In this document: piece after piece, positions 47,072 to 59,700 of the stretch | Numbering within the stretch: the stretch's first letter is position 1 | Layout: each line of letters opens with the position of its first letter | Source: Panonychus citri | Taxonomy: Eukaryota; Arthropoda; Arachnida; Trombidiformes; Tetranychidae | Assembly (NCBI RefSeq): GCF_014898815.1 | Contig: NW_026515541.1 | Location: 2,976,001-3,040,000, forward strand | Direction: 5' to 3' | DNA length: 64,000 nt | Notes under the pieces: model-generated | What the model saw: only the letters and a program-made list of their open reading frames with translations | The model's database searches: none | What the model was told of the DNA's origin: nothing | Position numbers and translations under genes: made by a program

Positions 47072-50000
47072 TCAATCAATCAACCAAAACCGATCAATCC
47101 CTGTAATCAAACATCAAATTGATTATTTATTTTCTGTAAATTGTCATATTGTAAATTCAATCTAATTGTATATCTAATATTATAAATACCCAAAGAGAAT
47201 CACAACTTTCATCAACTAAATTAACTTTTTCTCAATTTACTTCATTCCAATGATAATTTTGATCATCAAAGTTAATCAACTCAATCGATAAACAATCAAG
47301 CCCTAAAGGCAATTGACAATCTGAATTTTCATCAAATTTGAAACTTGATATTTTCTGTTCATTGAAAACCTCAGAATCATCATCTGTATCTATGATTGAG
47401 TTGCGAAAATATCTTAATTGTTACATAATTGTGATCAAATTAATAATAATAACGATAAGTTTTCAGAGGCTATGATTGTTAATTATGTCCTTCTATTACA
47501 ATTAAACTTATTGATAACAATTAAGACTCTCCAATTGTTTCCAGTGTCTCACAATTCAGCTAATCATCATTGTTTATAATTATTGTAGCAATTTATTCAA
47601 TAGTTAATTAATTTTTCTCGGTCAAAATATACCCTGAATATTGTTTAGTATATTATACAATCAGAGTAAATGATTAAGGTTAAAAGTTAATTGTTAATTC
47701 AATTTGATTATCTACCCTGATGATGATAAATTGGTAACTCTTATCATCTCATATCATATAACCTTGATTGTTATAAAGTACAATACAATAAAAGTTAATT
47801 GTTGACAATCAGCAACTATCAACACAATTAAATTTAATAAAATTGTTGACATGAAATTTTTACTTTGATTACTGTTTTATAATAATTAACACTTAATTGT
47901 TACAATACAAATCAATAGATTTATACAAAATATATATATGTTAACTAAATCAATGAATCATCAATAAAATTGTTAATCAAGCAATCAAAAGTTAATCCTG
48001 ATTAACAGTAATTACTTGATTATATTATGTATATGCCTTTTAATTAATAACCAAAAACAAATAATTAGCAATTAATAACAGCCCAAAGTAATCAACCTAA
48101 TCAGGAATGAATCATGATAATCAACTAATTGCCAATTGGGTAAATAATAAATGAACACTATTGATAAAGTTTAATTGTGATCAACTGAAACCATTAAAAT
48201 TATAATCCCTAATCAATGATGATGATTTACGTTAATCACAATTAAATACAGATTCAAAGGATACATAATTAAACTTAATCAATGTTAGATTTTAATTGTC
48301 AACAATTAAAAAGTTTTACATTAGATTGAAATTTGAAACAAAAAGCCCGTTAACCTTTTTGATCAAGTTAATCAATCAATTGTTATGGTTTTTTAATCAA
48401 AGACAAATTGTCATCAACAATTAACTGATTGCTGGAAATAAATACAAATTTCTTAATTGTAATCAGAGGAAAAATTAATAACCATCAATGGGTTTGTAAA
48501 AATTTTTATTTTCCGCGTGATCAGTGACAATTTAAGTTAACAATTTGCTCAGCAATCAACAAATATAATCACTAGTTACTAAATCAACAAATAGTAATCA
48601 ATGTTATCCATGTGAGTCTAATCATGTGGAAGTTGATTAATCAATTGTCAATTGATTGATATCGTAATGATTGAGAATCACAACTGAATCAGATTAACTA
48701 ATATTTTTCATATTTACCTTCAAATTTATTAATCATATTAACCTTAATTATCCCCAATGTAAAAGCTAAACACACACACACAATCAACAGTTGATTTACA
48801 ATGTTTATTATGAGGTAACAATTTAATTTGATTGTGTGTTGGGTGATTGATACACTCTCACGTTGGACAATTTAATTGTAACGATTGATTTTTGTCATTA
48901 GAATATAAAATTTTTTTTCTTCACTTCGAAAACTTTTTTTTATTATTATTCTTACGATTAGAACTTTTTTAATCACCACCCCCTTTAATTGTTGTACCTT
49001 TAATTGTGTGTTACCGTTTGATTAATTAACTTAACGATAGTCTAACTGTTAATCAACAACAATCAACTAATCATAGTGTTGTGAAATTGAAATTTGAGTG
49101 TGTTAATCTCGTTCTGATTCATTTCTTAATCAACCACAATTAACCAAATTTTCATAATCAAAACTGATTATTTCTTAATTTTATTGTTAATTGTTTACAA
49201 TTAAAAAAAAAAGTTACCGGATTAAAGTTCAACTTATTATTATGATTACAATTACGTTTACTATTCATTAAATTGGTTTTAATAATAATCTTAATCAATC
49301 AATATGATAATTAATTAACAGTTAACTACGTCGTTGTTTATTAAATTGTTGACTTAAATCATTGTAATGTAATTTGATTTAGTTAAATTAAATTGTTATT
49401 TCAATTTGAAAAGCTGATTAACTAACAAAGTTTATTCATCTCATTGGTAAAAGTTTGTTGATTTCAAGTTGATTAACTTAATCATGATTAAAAAATTACA
49501 TTTATTAATCAATGTCATCTTTTCATTCATTGTGACAATGATAATGACAATTAATTACAATCAATTAGCCAGACGTTAATTATGATTGAATCAATAAACA
49601 ATTGATAACAATTAAACAATTAAGGGTCACCAACATCATCATCAGCTAAATAATTAACAATTTGATCATTGTATTTGATTAATTAACATTTCCTTTTATT
49701 ATTTTAATCATGTTAATTATTTAGATTGTTTGATTAGACAATTAAAAGTAATAAAAAAAAATTAACTGTAAATTAATTATTAATTGCTTGGTATCTGATT
49801 AAATATTATTTAATGAATTGATTCAATCAATTACATTGAACTTTACTGATCAGATCTTGAGATTGTCATTTAATTAACCTGATCAATTGATCAACAATTT
49901 AATCACATATACTGATTAGTTAATTGATTTTGTGTATATCTTTCATTTGATTATATTAATTACCCTTTTCTAAACAATTCAAAACATAAAGATACAATTT

Positions 50001-52161
50001 AACTAATTAAGTTGATGATTAAAATTACATAAGAGTAACTTTTTTTTCTGATCAAATTGAAATTATCAATCAATCGCTAATTGTTGAGATTTAATTGTCA
50101 ATCAATGTTTATTTTCCCTCAGTAACAATTAGATTTAGGAAAGGTGAAAAAAGATTGATTCAAACGCGTGGACAATTAGCTAATTGTAACCGTTGATTAA
50201 CTAAAAATTGAGTAACAGCAGCATAGAAAAAGTAAATTAATACTATTTGAGGAAATAAATTGTAACAATTAACTAATAGCAATTTATTTATAAACATACA
50301 TAAAAACCACAAAGAGAGACAATAATTATTATTTAACCAATGATTCCAAGTGCAATTTAGTTTAAATTGTTAACAATTAGATTGTTTCTCAATGAAAACA
50401 AGAGGTTAAGGTTTAATTGCAATAAGAAAATTAATTAGACTCAAAATGAACCCGCTAATAATGCTAATAATAATCAGCTAAATACAAGAACAATTAAAAT
50501 GAAACTAAATTAAATTAAAGTACAAAATTGGGAAACAAAAAGTAAATCAATTAATTGTAAAGTTTTGTTTAAAACGGAGAGAAACAAAATTGAATAGGAA
50601 AAAGTGTTAACAATAAAAATCGCAATGAAATGTAACTTAATCATCGCCCAATGAATACAATTAAATGATGAGATGATTAAAAAGGTAATTAGTTAATTGT
50701 TGTGGAAGAAAAATGAGAGACTGTGATTGATTGAATAATAGAAAAGAGTAAAATAAAAAAGAGAGCATAGAAATGATTCTGATTCTGATTCTGATTCAGA
50801 TTCTGACGACGATAATGATGATGAGTTGATGATATTCAAGTCGAAAAGAAAGAGGAAAAGAAAGAGAGGAAGATGAGAAGGGGGAAGAAGGGAAGAGAGA
50901 AAAGGGAAAGAAGATAAAACTTTTTCAGGGTAACCCAAAAATACAGTCGTGCAAAAATAAGTTAACATCCTCGGTGGGTAAACGTTGAAACAGTTCAACT
51001 CCATTTAGTGTGACGAGTGAACTGAACTGTACCTTGAAAAAAAGTGTTCATTACGTTGAAACACAAAGCCAATCGAGACTGAATTGATCATCTTGCTGAT
51101 TGTTAATCATGATGATGATGATGATGATGAGGATGGTGATGATGATAATGACAATAATAGCATCATAATAATACAGTTTAAATACAAACAAAACGGATAA
51201 ACCTTCAAACGTACAACCTGTTGATGTTGTAATGTAATAGTTAGGATAACAAAAAAAAACATTTGCTAAATTGTTGATATATTTTTGTGTACAGGTAGCA
51301 GATTAATGTGTTAATCATAATCAAATCATGATGAATTAAAATACAGGTAACAAAAGTTTAATTGTAATAACAAAAAAAGCATCACAATTTATTGTTGTTT
51401 TTTGATTGAGTCTCGTTTTTTATCATCATTGTTGTTACAAAACTTTTGTTGCTCAGGTAGTTCAGTGTTACAATGATGATGATTGTGAACTTGAACTGAT
51501 TTAGTTGATTACCAATGTTGGTTGCCTTTAATTGCTGAAACTAAATCAACTTTCACCTTAATCAAAAGTTTAAATTAACGTTTTTTTTATATGCCAAGGT
51601 TGTTATTGGTGTTGTTGATGATGATGCTGGTTTATGAGAATGCTACTTTTGTAAAGATGATGATCATCATCATGTTGCTATGTGATTTTTTTTACCTGAA
51701 CCTGGGGATATGCTTGTGGTCATCATCATCATCATCACTGGTCAAAGGGTAAAGAGTTGCAACAATGAGCTTAGGTTGAGCCTTGAAGGAAATGTAATTG
51801 TTTAGCTTTTTAGTCTCGGTTGTTTTGCTTTTGCCGAGGAAAAAGTTTTTTTTTGTTTCGTTTTGCGTAAAAAAACAACAACGAACACGAATAAGTGACC
51901 TGGACTTATATTAATAATATACACTAGATGATGGTGAAGATGATGATGGCCTTTCACCTCTGGTAACTGGAAAACAAGCCCAGAAACTTAAAGAGAGGGT
52001 TAAAAGGTCAACTGAACCCGAAGTAACTAATGTAATGTTTCATAGGAAGTTGTTACTTCTCAATCTCTTTACTTATATTTTTCCTCTTTCTCTCTCTCTC
52101 TCTTTCTCTTCCTTTTCATCATCATTATCATCCTCTCTCTCTCTCTTTCCCGAAGACAGAC

Positions 52162-52206
<45 letters not shown>

Positions 52207-52618
52207 GGAGACTTGTTTTCTTCCATAGGGAAAGCAAGAGATAATATAACAGAAAATAAAGTCGCATGATGTTAAACAGTAAATGATGATTGGTGTTGAG
52301 AGAAAGATAATTGTTGTAGGAAAAGTGAACAATTTATTAATGGTAGTTGTTAAATAATGAAATAAAATAAATAATGAATCAAATTTAACAAAAAGAGAGA
52401 AAGATAATCTTGATTGTAATGACGATGTGAGAATGATGAAAATGATGAGATGATGATGATGGGATAATGTAAAAAAAGAAAGATAAAAGAGAGAGAGAGT
52501 CAAAGGAAAGAGAGAGGATATTGTCAAAAAATATATATTATCAATTGTGGAGGTTGATGATTGTTGATGATTTGTTGATTTGTTGGTGAGTCGATTGAAT
52601 CATTGAAAAGAAATTAAC
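47072..52618. other. AT-rich spacer with simple repeats, no supported gene
   Basis: Contains a GATTCT hexamer repeat (about 50775-50805), a GA-rich tract (50850-50920), GAT runs (51108-51135) and paired CT and AG tracts at 52084-52208. An exon-like open stretch at about 51923-52034 is described as a finding. The 3' UTR of the Tis11-like gene enters from the right. Confidence 0.45.
52084..52208. repeat. CT-rich tract followed by (AG)n tract
   Basis: CT dinucleotides at about 52084-52110 and 52133-52148, then ACAGACAG and a long (AG)n run from about 52165 to 52208. The halves are complementary and could pair in single-stranded DNA or RNA. Confidence 0.8.
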
Positions 52619-52951
52619 TTAACACAAAATTAAAGCGTTGAAAATATGTTGTTTGGATTCCTCAGAATTGTGGATAAAATGACACCGAGGTCCGTATGGA
52701 CAAAATCCCGTCGTGTGGAAAGTTCGGCATAATTCCGTCTTATACTTGGGGTGTCTTTGTAATGTTCGAAGTTCTTTATCCCCGTGGGCAAATTGACACT
52801 TGTCACCATACTTGCAGACACCATTTTCCTCGTAGGGTCGACATAATTCCGTCTTGTATCTTGAGGAATTGGCTGAATTTCGTCCATTAGATGAGGCACA
52901 TGAACTCATGATCGGTGATGATGGAAGACCAGAGAAACTATTAGAATGCAT
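52619..52951 (-). CDS. Tis11: Tis11/ZFP36-type tandem CCCH zinc-finger protein, short
   Basis: Family members bind AU-rich elements in mRNA 3' UTRs and recruit deadenylases, causing mRNA decay. Two perfect C-x8-C-x5-C-x3-H fingers are present, each preceded by YKTEL, with the standard 18-residue linker: CRPYEENGVCKYGDKCQFAH (about 37-56) and CRTFHTTGFCPYGPRCHFIH (about 75-94). The frame starts at ATG 52951 and ends only about 16 residues after the second finger, for 110 residues in total, where relatives have 300 or more and a C-terminal CNOT1-binding motif. In-frame stops precede the ATG, but an acceptor-like TTCTAATAG near 52935 could join an upstream exon, and a GTTAAG near the stop could be a donor. 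Thus either a compact protein or the middle exon of a longer gene. Divergent from the transglutaminase gene. Confidence 0.78.
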   Translation of the reverse strand: MHSNSFSGLPSSPIMSSCASSNGRNSANSSRYKTELCRPYEENGVCKYGDKCQFAHGDKELRTLQRHPKYKTELCRTFHTTGFCPYGPRCHFIHNSEESKQHIFNALILC

Positions 52952-53797
52952 ATCAAAGTTAAATTATCACAACAATATTTTTGTTTCTCTCTCACTCACT
53001 CACTCACTCTCTCTCTATGATCCTTCAATGAATAGATAATGATGATGATTATGATGATAATTTAGGTTAATAAATTGTTAGAAAAAACAAAATAATCACA
53101 AAAGTAGCAAAATAAATATTTAAATTAGGTTTTCGTAGTATTTATATTAAAAAAATTATTTCCACAGTTTTGATTGATTGGTTTTGGTTCGTTGTCTCGT
53201 TGTTGCTGTTGGTGTTGTTGATTTTGGTGATGATGATGATGATGATGGTGTTGTTGTTGTTTTGTTACAGTGTGTTGTTGATATGATGATGAAGATGATG
53301 AAAATAATATTAAAAGTTAAATAAAATTACAGTTAGAAACCAAAACAATCAACGAACAGAAAAAAATAAAATTGTGTTACTCGATTTACTCCACATACGA
53401 AAATGAAGTCGATTCTTGATGAGTGAAAAAATAAGATAGAGAAAAAAATCTCCCTTGAAAAAGTGAGTCGAGTGAGTTTATAGCTCCTCCTTTACTCCAT
53501 CCTACTCTCTCTCTTTCTTTCTCTCTCTCTCTCTCTCTCCTTATCTTCATATACAGAGTGCCTGATAAAATGATGATGAACTTCAATGAGCCTACGCTTG
53601 AATTTGGGTCTTGCTACTCACTTGATACTCACTCTGTAATTTGGCAATTTTTTGTTTGTTTGCAGATTAATTTGTATTAAATTATTAACCACAATTAGAA
53701 TCCCTTAATTGTTTAATTGTTTGATTGTATTTTATTTGTTCGCAGTGATAATTGTTGAAGCGAAAAACAAAACAATTCCAACACTTGAGATTCATCA
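52952..53797. other. Divergent intergenic region, Tis11-like / transglutaminase
   Basis: Holds the promoters of two genes pointing away from each other. Includes CACT and CT repeats (52987-53015, 53503-53540) and GAT runs (53230-53247). A minus-strand open stretch rich in Gln and His codons (about 53127-53312) could be an upstream Tis11 exon but has no start codon. Confidence 0.4.
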
Positions 53798-56700
53798 ATG
53801 GGACAAAGTTGCTCTTCTTGTATTCACTTTTTAATCGGTGGACGTAAGTTAATCATCTAAGGTTAATTGTGATTAACCCTTTATCTTTGATTATCTAATT
53901 GTTGTCAATTTAATTTCCTCCAATTTTAATTTCTTTGAGTTTGTGATTTGTTTTCTTATTATTATTATTATTATTATTCCGTTCGAATGGAAAACTTATT
54001 TCCATTATTAGGACATTTTCGTTCCGGTTCATCTTCTTATCGTTCATCATCATCACCATCTTCTCGATTGAAAACATTGGATCCTTATTCATTGATTGTT
54101 CGAAGTGTCGATCTTTTAATTGAAAGGAATACAATTAAACATCGAACTAACTTTTACGAAACAATTAAACATCCATTCAATGGTAATCTAGTTATTCGTC
54201 GAGGATCATCATTCCAGATTAGGATTATCTTTGCCCGGGAATTAACATCTTCATCTGATGTTGTTAACCTCATATTCAAAGTTGCAGGTAAGTTAATCTA
54301 TTAACGGTAATTGATTGATTGATTTTTGCTTCTAATCAATGGAAAATGAGATTGACAATTAGAACTAGTTTACTTATCCGATAAAAGATGGAGCCACCTG
54401 TCTAATTGTTTCTCTCAAAAGTTAATCATAATTTAAATTGTTTCCAATTGCTAATTTAGTTAACCTACACTTTTTTGTTTCTTCACCATAATAATCAAGG
54501 TTTTTTGGTGATTAATTTTGTTTTTCTTTCCTACTTACCTAATTTGGTTTGTCTTACAACAATTAACAATAATCATCATCATCATAATCATAATGATGAT
54601 AATCACAAGGTTAACAATTAATTCACAATTAGATGATGATTAAAATTATACTAAAAGGATTGAAAAATCTGTTACATGATATACATAAAGTTAATCATGA
54701 TTACGATGATGGAAATACAGTTAATCAAATGAAAATATGATCTAAATTAAATAATTTCAAGGTTGGTAAATTGTTAATTGATAAATGAAAATATAATTAT
54801 AAACACTTTTCCCAAATGGCCAGAAAAAATTAACTTATAACAATCAAGAATCACGTTAAATTAATTGTAAACAATAAACAAATAAACAATAACAATCAAC
54901 AGATTTATTTGTTTACAATCAAGGTTAACAATTTGATTTTCAATACACCTTTTCATTTATATTTAATCATGATTAACAATCAATTTCTTTGTTATTTAAC
55001 TAATATAATAATAATAAGACAGATTGTTGTTAAATAAAAGATTAATTAATAATTGATAATTACAATTAAATAAATAACAGTTTATCATAATCACGATTAA
55101 AACAAATGATGACAACAATTAAATTCAGTTAGTTAGTTAACAAATGAATGATTAGTAAATTATTATAATCACTTTCAACCCAAACAATTTAATGATTAAA
55201 TCCTTATATTGATAATCAAGGTGATCAATGATCAATGATATTAATTATTACCTAATTAATTAGTCAAACAATTAACTGGTCAATAGGTTTTACCAATTAC
55301 AAGGTTACAATTAAATTAGAGTAAAAATAAAATTGATTGTCATTTAAATCAAATCAATTGACAGATTGTTTAAAATTCAAAGTAATTAAATTGATTAATC
55401 AATATCTTCACCCTGATCACGATTAACTATCATACGATTGTAATTAGTTAATACAAGAATCTTAACAACGACAATTAACAATCAACTTATTCAATGTATC
55501 AACCGTAACAATAAGTTAATCACAAACTAATCATCTGATTATCAGAGCATCAATAAGATAATGATCATGATTAACAATTGATTGTTATTACTGAAATTTC
55601 ATCTAAATCATTTAGTTGTAAATATAACATTTTTTTAAATTACATAATCAATAATTCAACTCATCTTAACAACACAATTAACTATTGATAGTTAATTATG
55701 AGGATCACATAATATTACAATTTATTTATAATAATAAATGAACCGAGAAAAAATAACAAACATTTAAACAATTAAGAAAGTTTTTTAAATTCTATGGTTA
55801 ATTAAGAGCACAATTAACAGCAATTTTCTTTTAATCAGAATTGATGAGAATGGAAATAACAATTAAAACAATAGTGAACAATTTGAATTTCTGATTGTTT
55901 GAAATCAACATTTGAGATTATGACCAATGTTAATCAGTCAATTGCTAAAAATGGACCAAACAATTAAGAATGAACCTCAAACTGGTTAACTTGTTTTTCG
56001 TTAATCAGTTAAAGTTACAATTTATGATTGGTAACCGGTTGGATATTATTACGATTGTTATTAATGGTCAACATTAGTGTTAATATTTGACGAAAGAGAT
56101 TCAATCTAAAATCAGGCCATTAAATTGTTTGATTTAGTTACAATTAAAGATGTGATTTACAAAAGCATGAGAAAGTTAACCGTAACTATTAAAGGTTGTG
56201 ATGAGTGTTGTTGTTATTGTTACAATCAATTGGAAAAGTTGATTAATCATCTTTGGTTTGTCTTGATTTAGGCGATGATGGTGATGATTTTGTTGATTGT
56301 GATGATTTAGTTGCGTAAAAAAAGTAACCACCATCAAATGAGTAACTAATTGCAAGTATAAAATGAATGGAGGCAAAGAAAACACGTAACCCAAGTGGAC
56401 AATCACAATTTGGAATGGTCAGTGAATAAATTGAGTGAATTGTGATAATTAGATATTGAACAATTTTCAAATAATGAATTAATTGTTCCCAATTTTGGAT
56501 TGGTTTAATTGATGCAGAGGCACAAGCTCGAGTTAATAATCCATATTTGATTGAATTAATTAAACAATCAAATGCAATTGGAAAATAAACAATTCCACCA
56601 GGATAGTATTTAATTGCTGAATAGATGACAACTGGATTAAAAATTGTTTCCATCATTAGACCAAAAGTAATCTGATTAACTGCTTTTGTCCAAAGGAGGA

Positions 56701-59700
56701 TTAGAATGTCAAATGTGTTGATTAACTTGATCAACAGGTACAAGAAACTGGCATAGATGAACATGGTACCTCTAAGGTCAGAATCAAAGTAATCGTTGAA
56801 ATTACACCGAACCGTGTTGACCAGCGATTGGGCCAATGCCAGAACAACCGGAAATGCCACACCATGAATACCGAAAAAGAAACCGTAGTAAATTATTTGG
56901 AAAGGTTTCATGAAGTAACCCGATTTCTTGGATTCCATTGAATTTGAGACTCGTATTGATGTTAACAAAAAGGTCACCATAAAGGTCACTATTAACCATG
57001 GACCTCGGCTGACAATTGGTAATTCAGAGACACGATTGTCCGTTAAATCATTCCACATATCATTTAAATAGTAATTCCAGTGGATTGGTGATGATTGATT
57101 AACTTTAAAGGCCATCGTGATGATTGGAAAACCACAAAATTAAAGTTTAAACTTTTGGAAGGGAAAAAAATACACAACAATTAATTAAATTGTTATTGTC
57201 AAATACTCAACCTTATTTAGATTATATGATTCATCTAATTTTGTTTACATCTTTAGATGTGTCAGTTCAAGAGTGAATAAGATGATGAAAGAAACAAGAA
57301 TCATCTTTTTTTTTTCTTACTCTAACTTGTTCAGTTTTCGTCATCATCAGCACGCGTTTATCATCATCATCATCATCATTATCTTCCTCATAATCTTATT
57401 CGCCCTCTTTCCCTCTCTCATCCTCAATTTCGTCATCGTCTTTCTCCTCCTTGATATTGCTCATTTACTTGATTGTTTATCAGGTTGTGAAATCTTCTTG
57501 TCATCTTATCCTCATGTCCATCTTAAGGTCACTTTCGTGTATCTCAGTCTCTTCCTATCGTTCAACGATAACGCTGGGTAACTGGTAATGTTGACTAGAG
57601 TTTTAATTAATTCATTGAGTTGACTTCGAGTATAATTAATGAATCCTTTAGTATCTTAGCTATTGGAAAGTAAACTCAGCGAGAGTTATTGTAATTAAGC
57701 TGATTGTGATGTAACACAAACTTAATCCAAGTTGATATGCTCCAATTTTCTTGATTGTTTGACTGCAAAATTTTTCAGTAATTTCCATCAAAAATTAAGG
57801 TAGATCGATTATTCCTTATGATTGGAAATCAATGTTGTCCATTACAATCAATCGTTCATTAGGCAAATTGAATCTAATTTAATTGTTGAGTATGTGAAGA
57901 AACTTTTCCGTGACACATGAACCACTAATCAGAAGCAGAAAAAAAAGAGACAATAGAAATTAAGAGAACACGTAAATATGATTATTGAATATAATCTGAT
58001 TGTGGTTAATTAACTGTTGACAAACATCAAGATGATGATGATGATTAACTTTTCGTTTACTGATCAGCTTAGATTATCTTTTTAAATCTGTAAAAACAAA
58101 AGAAAAGACAACAATCAGTTGAGAGATGATAAAATCTCCAGATTAAATAATGAATGTAAATATAGTAAGCAAAATGATAATTCGTACACAATTAGTTGAT
58201 TGTCTTGTGGAACAGGTCAAATGGTCAAATTGAAATAAATGATTCAGAACATGATCATAATCTAATACACGTACAAAAATATTGATACAAAACTAAACGT
58301 TTTCTTAATTGATAAAAGTTCCATCATCATGTTAATTACATTGATGATTCCTAAAGTTGTTAATTAAATAAAAATAAAAACATTGTTTATATTTTTGTTT
58401 AGATCAAATTTGAACGTCAATTAGAAAAATGAAACATTTATAAAGACATTTGACCTAAATAGATATTAAATATGATCGTCAACAATCAAGAGTAAAAACC
58501 TTCAATCTAATTGCTGAATTAAAACATACACTGATTATCATATCTTGTTTTAGGTCTTATTGACCTGGATCAATACCAGATTACCAAGGTTAAGGGTCAT
58601 TCAGATCTTCAATTGGTCTTCTATCTCCAAGTCCAGTTAATCTTGACCATTGAATGGGAGGTAATGAGTCAGTAGGGATCATCAGGATTTCTGGATAATA
58701 GTAATAAATGAATAACAGGATTAACATTGGTGATGAATGAGCTTCAAGTGATTTCTGGCCTAATAGAAAATTAAATCAAATGTAGTTACAATTAGTAATT
58801 AATCAAGCAAAGATAATTTAACTTGACCATTCACTGTTTTGTTTTCTCTAAAATTTATACATACATAAAATGATTGAGAGGATAATTAAGATTCACTTTT
58901 TGGTTCCATGTTTCAAAAAATCGCCAAGTTAATTGAATTTGTAGTAACCAGAATACGTGAGATTTTCTTGAGAATCAAATGTAAAGACAATGAGAAGATG
59001 ATTAAATTTAAATAGTGAAATTTGTCTCTTGATTAACAATCAGGTCCAGAAAATTGTGTCTCTACAATCAGATTAATCATCTTTGGGGTTGTTACACTTT
59101 TCCTTTCAATTCCCAAGTCTCTGAATTAGTGAATATTGATCATCACCATGACCTTAACTCCAATTGTAACATGTAATCTAATCCTGTGGAAGATAAATTA
59201 TAATAGTGTATTAATGATAACATATCCTCGTATATTAATTGTGATTGGGTTTTTGTTTCCATGATGAAAATGAGTTGACCTGAAAATTGTTTTCTTTTTT
59301 TGTTTCCTTCCAAATTTCAAATAGACTCAAAGAGGCCCAAGTATAGTGAAGGAACAGAAATTACCTTACCTGTTTCAGATGAGAATATGAATGAAATTAA
59401 TCCTTCATCTAGACCATGGGACGTATCCATTATTTCATGGGAATCAAAATCAGCTACTCTTGAAATTACACCAGCAATTAACACAATTATAGGTGAATGG
59501 AGATTAACAATTGAAACAAGAACCACAGTCTCCGGGATTTATCGTTACTCATCTTATCAGGTTCCATCAAGTATTTACATAATATTCAATCCATGGAATA
59601 AAAGTAAGTCAATCTATTTCCACAGTTAAATTAGTCACCTAAATTTTGAGAAAATCTAATTAACGGTTAAATTACTAATTAGGTTAACAACAATCATCAG

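Larger units (their letters stand above)
54288..59324 (+). other. Intron 2 of transglutaminase, with nested antisense genes
   Basis: 5.0 kb, donor GTAAGT and acceptor AAATAG. Very AT-rich from 54288 to 56170 with nothing recognised. Carries the ELO-like gene (56243-57115) and the microprotein gene (58590-58909), both on the minus strand. An ATC-triplet run lies at 57359-57378. Confidence 0.8.

Noticed and set aside
50693..51004. A 103-codon ATG-initiated minus-strand frame.
   Set aside because: Most of it translates GA-rich and GATTCT repeats into Ser/Glu/Leu/Phe low complexity; no domain or splice support.
52035..52244. Frames over the CT/AG tracts giving Leu-Ser and Arg-Glu repeats, both strands.
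   Set aside because: Simple-repeat translations.
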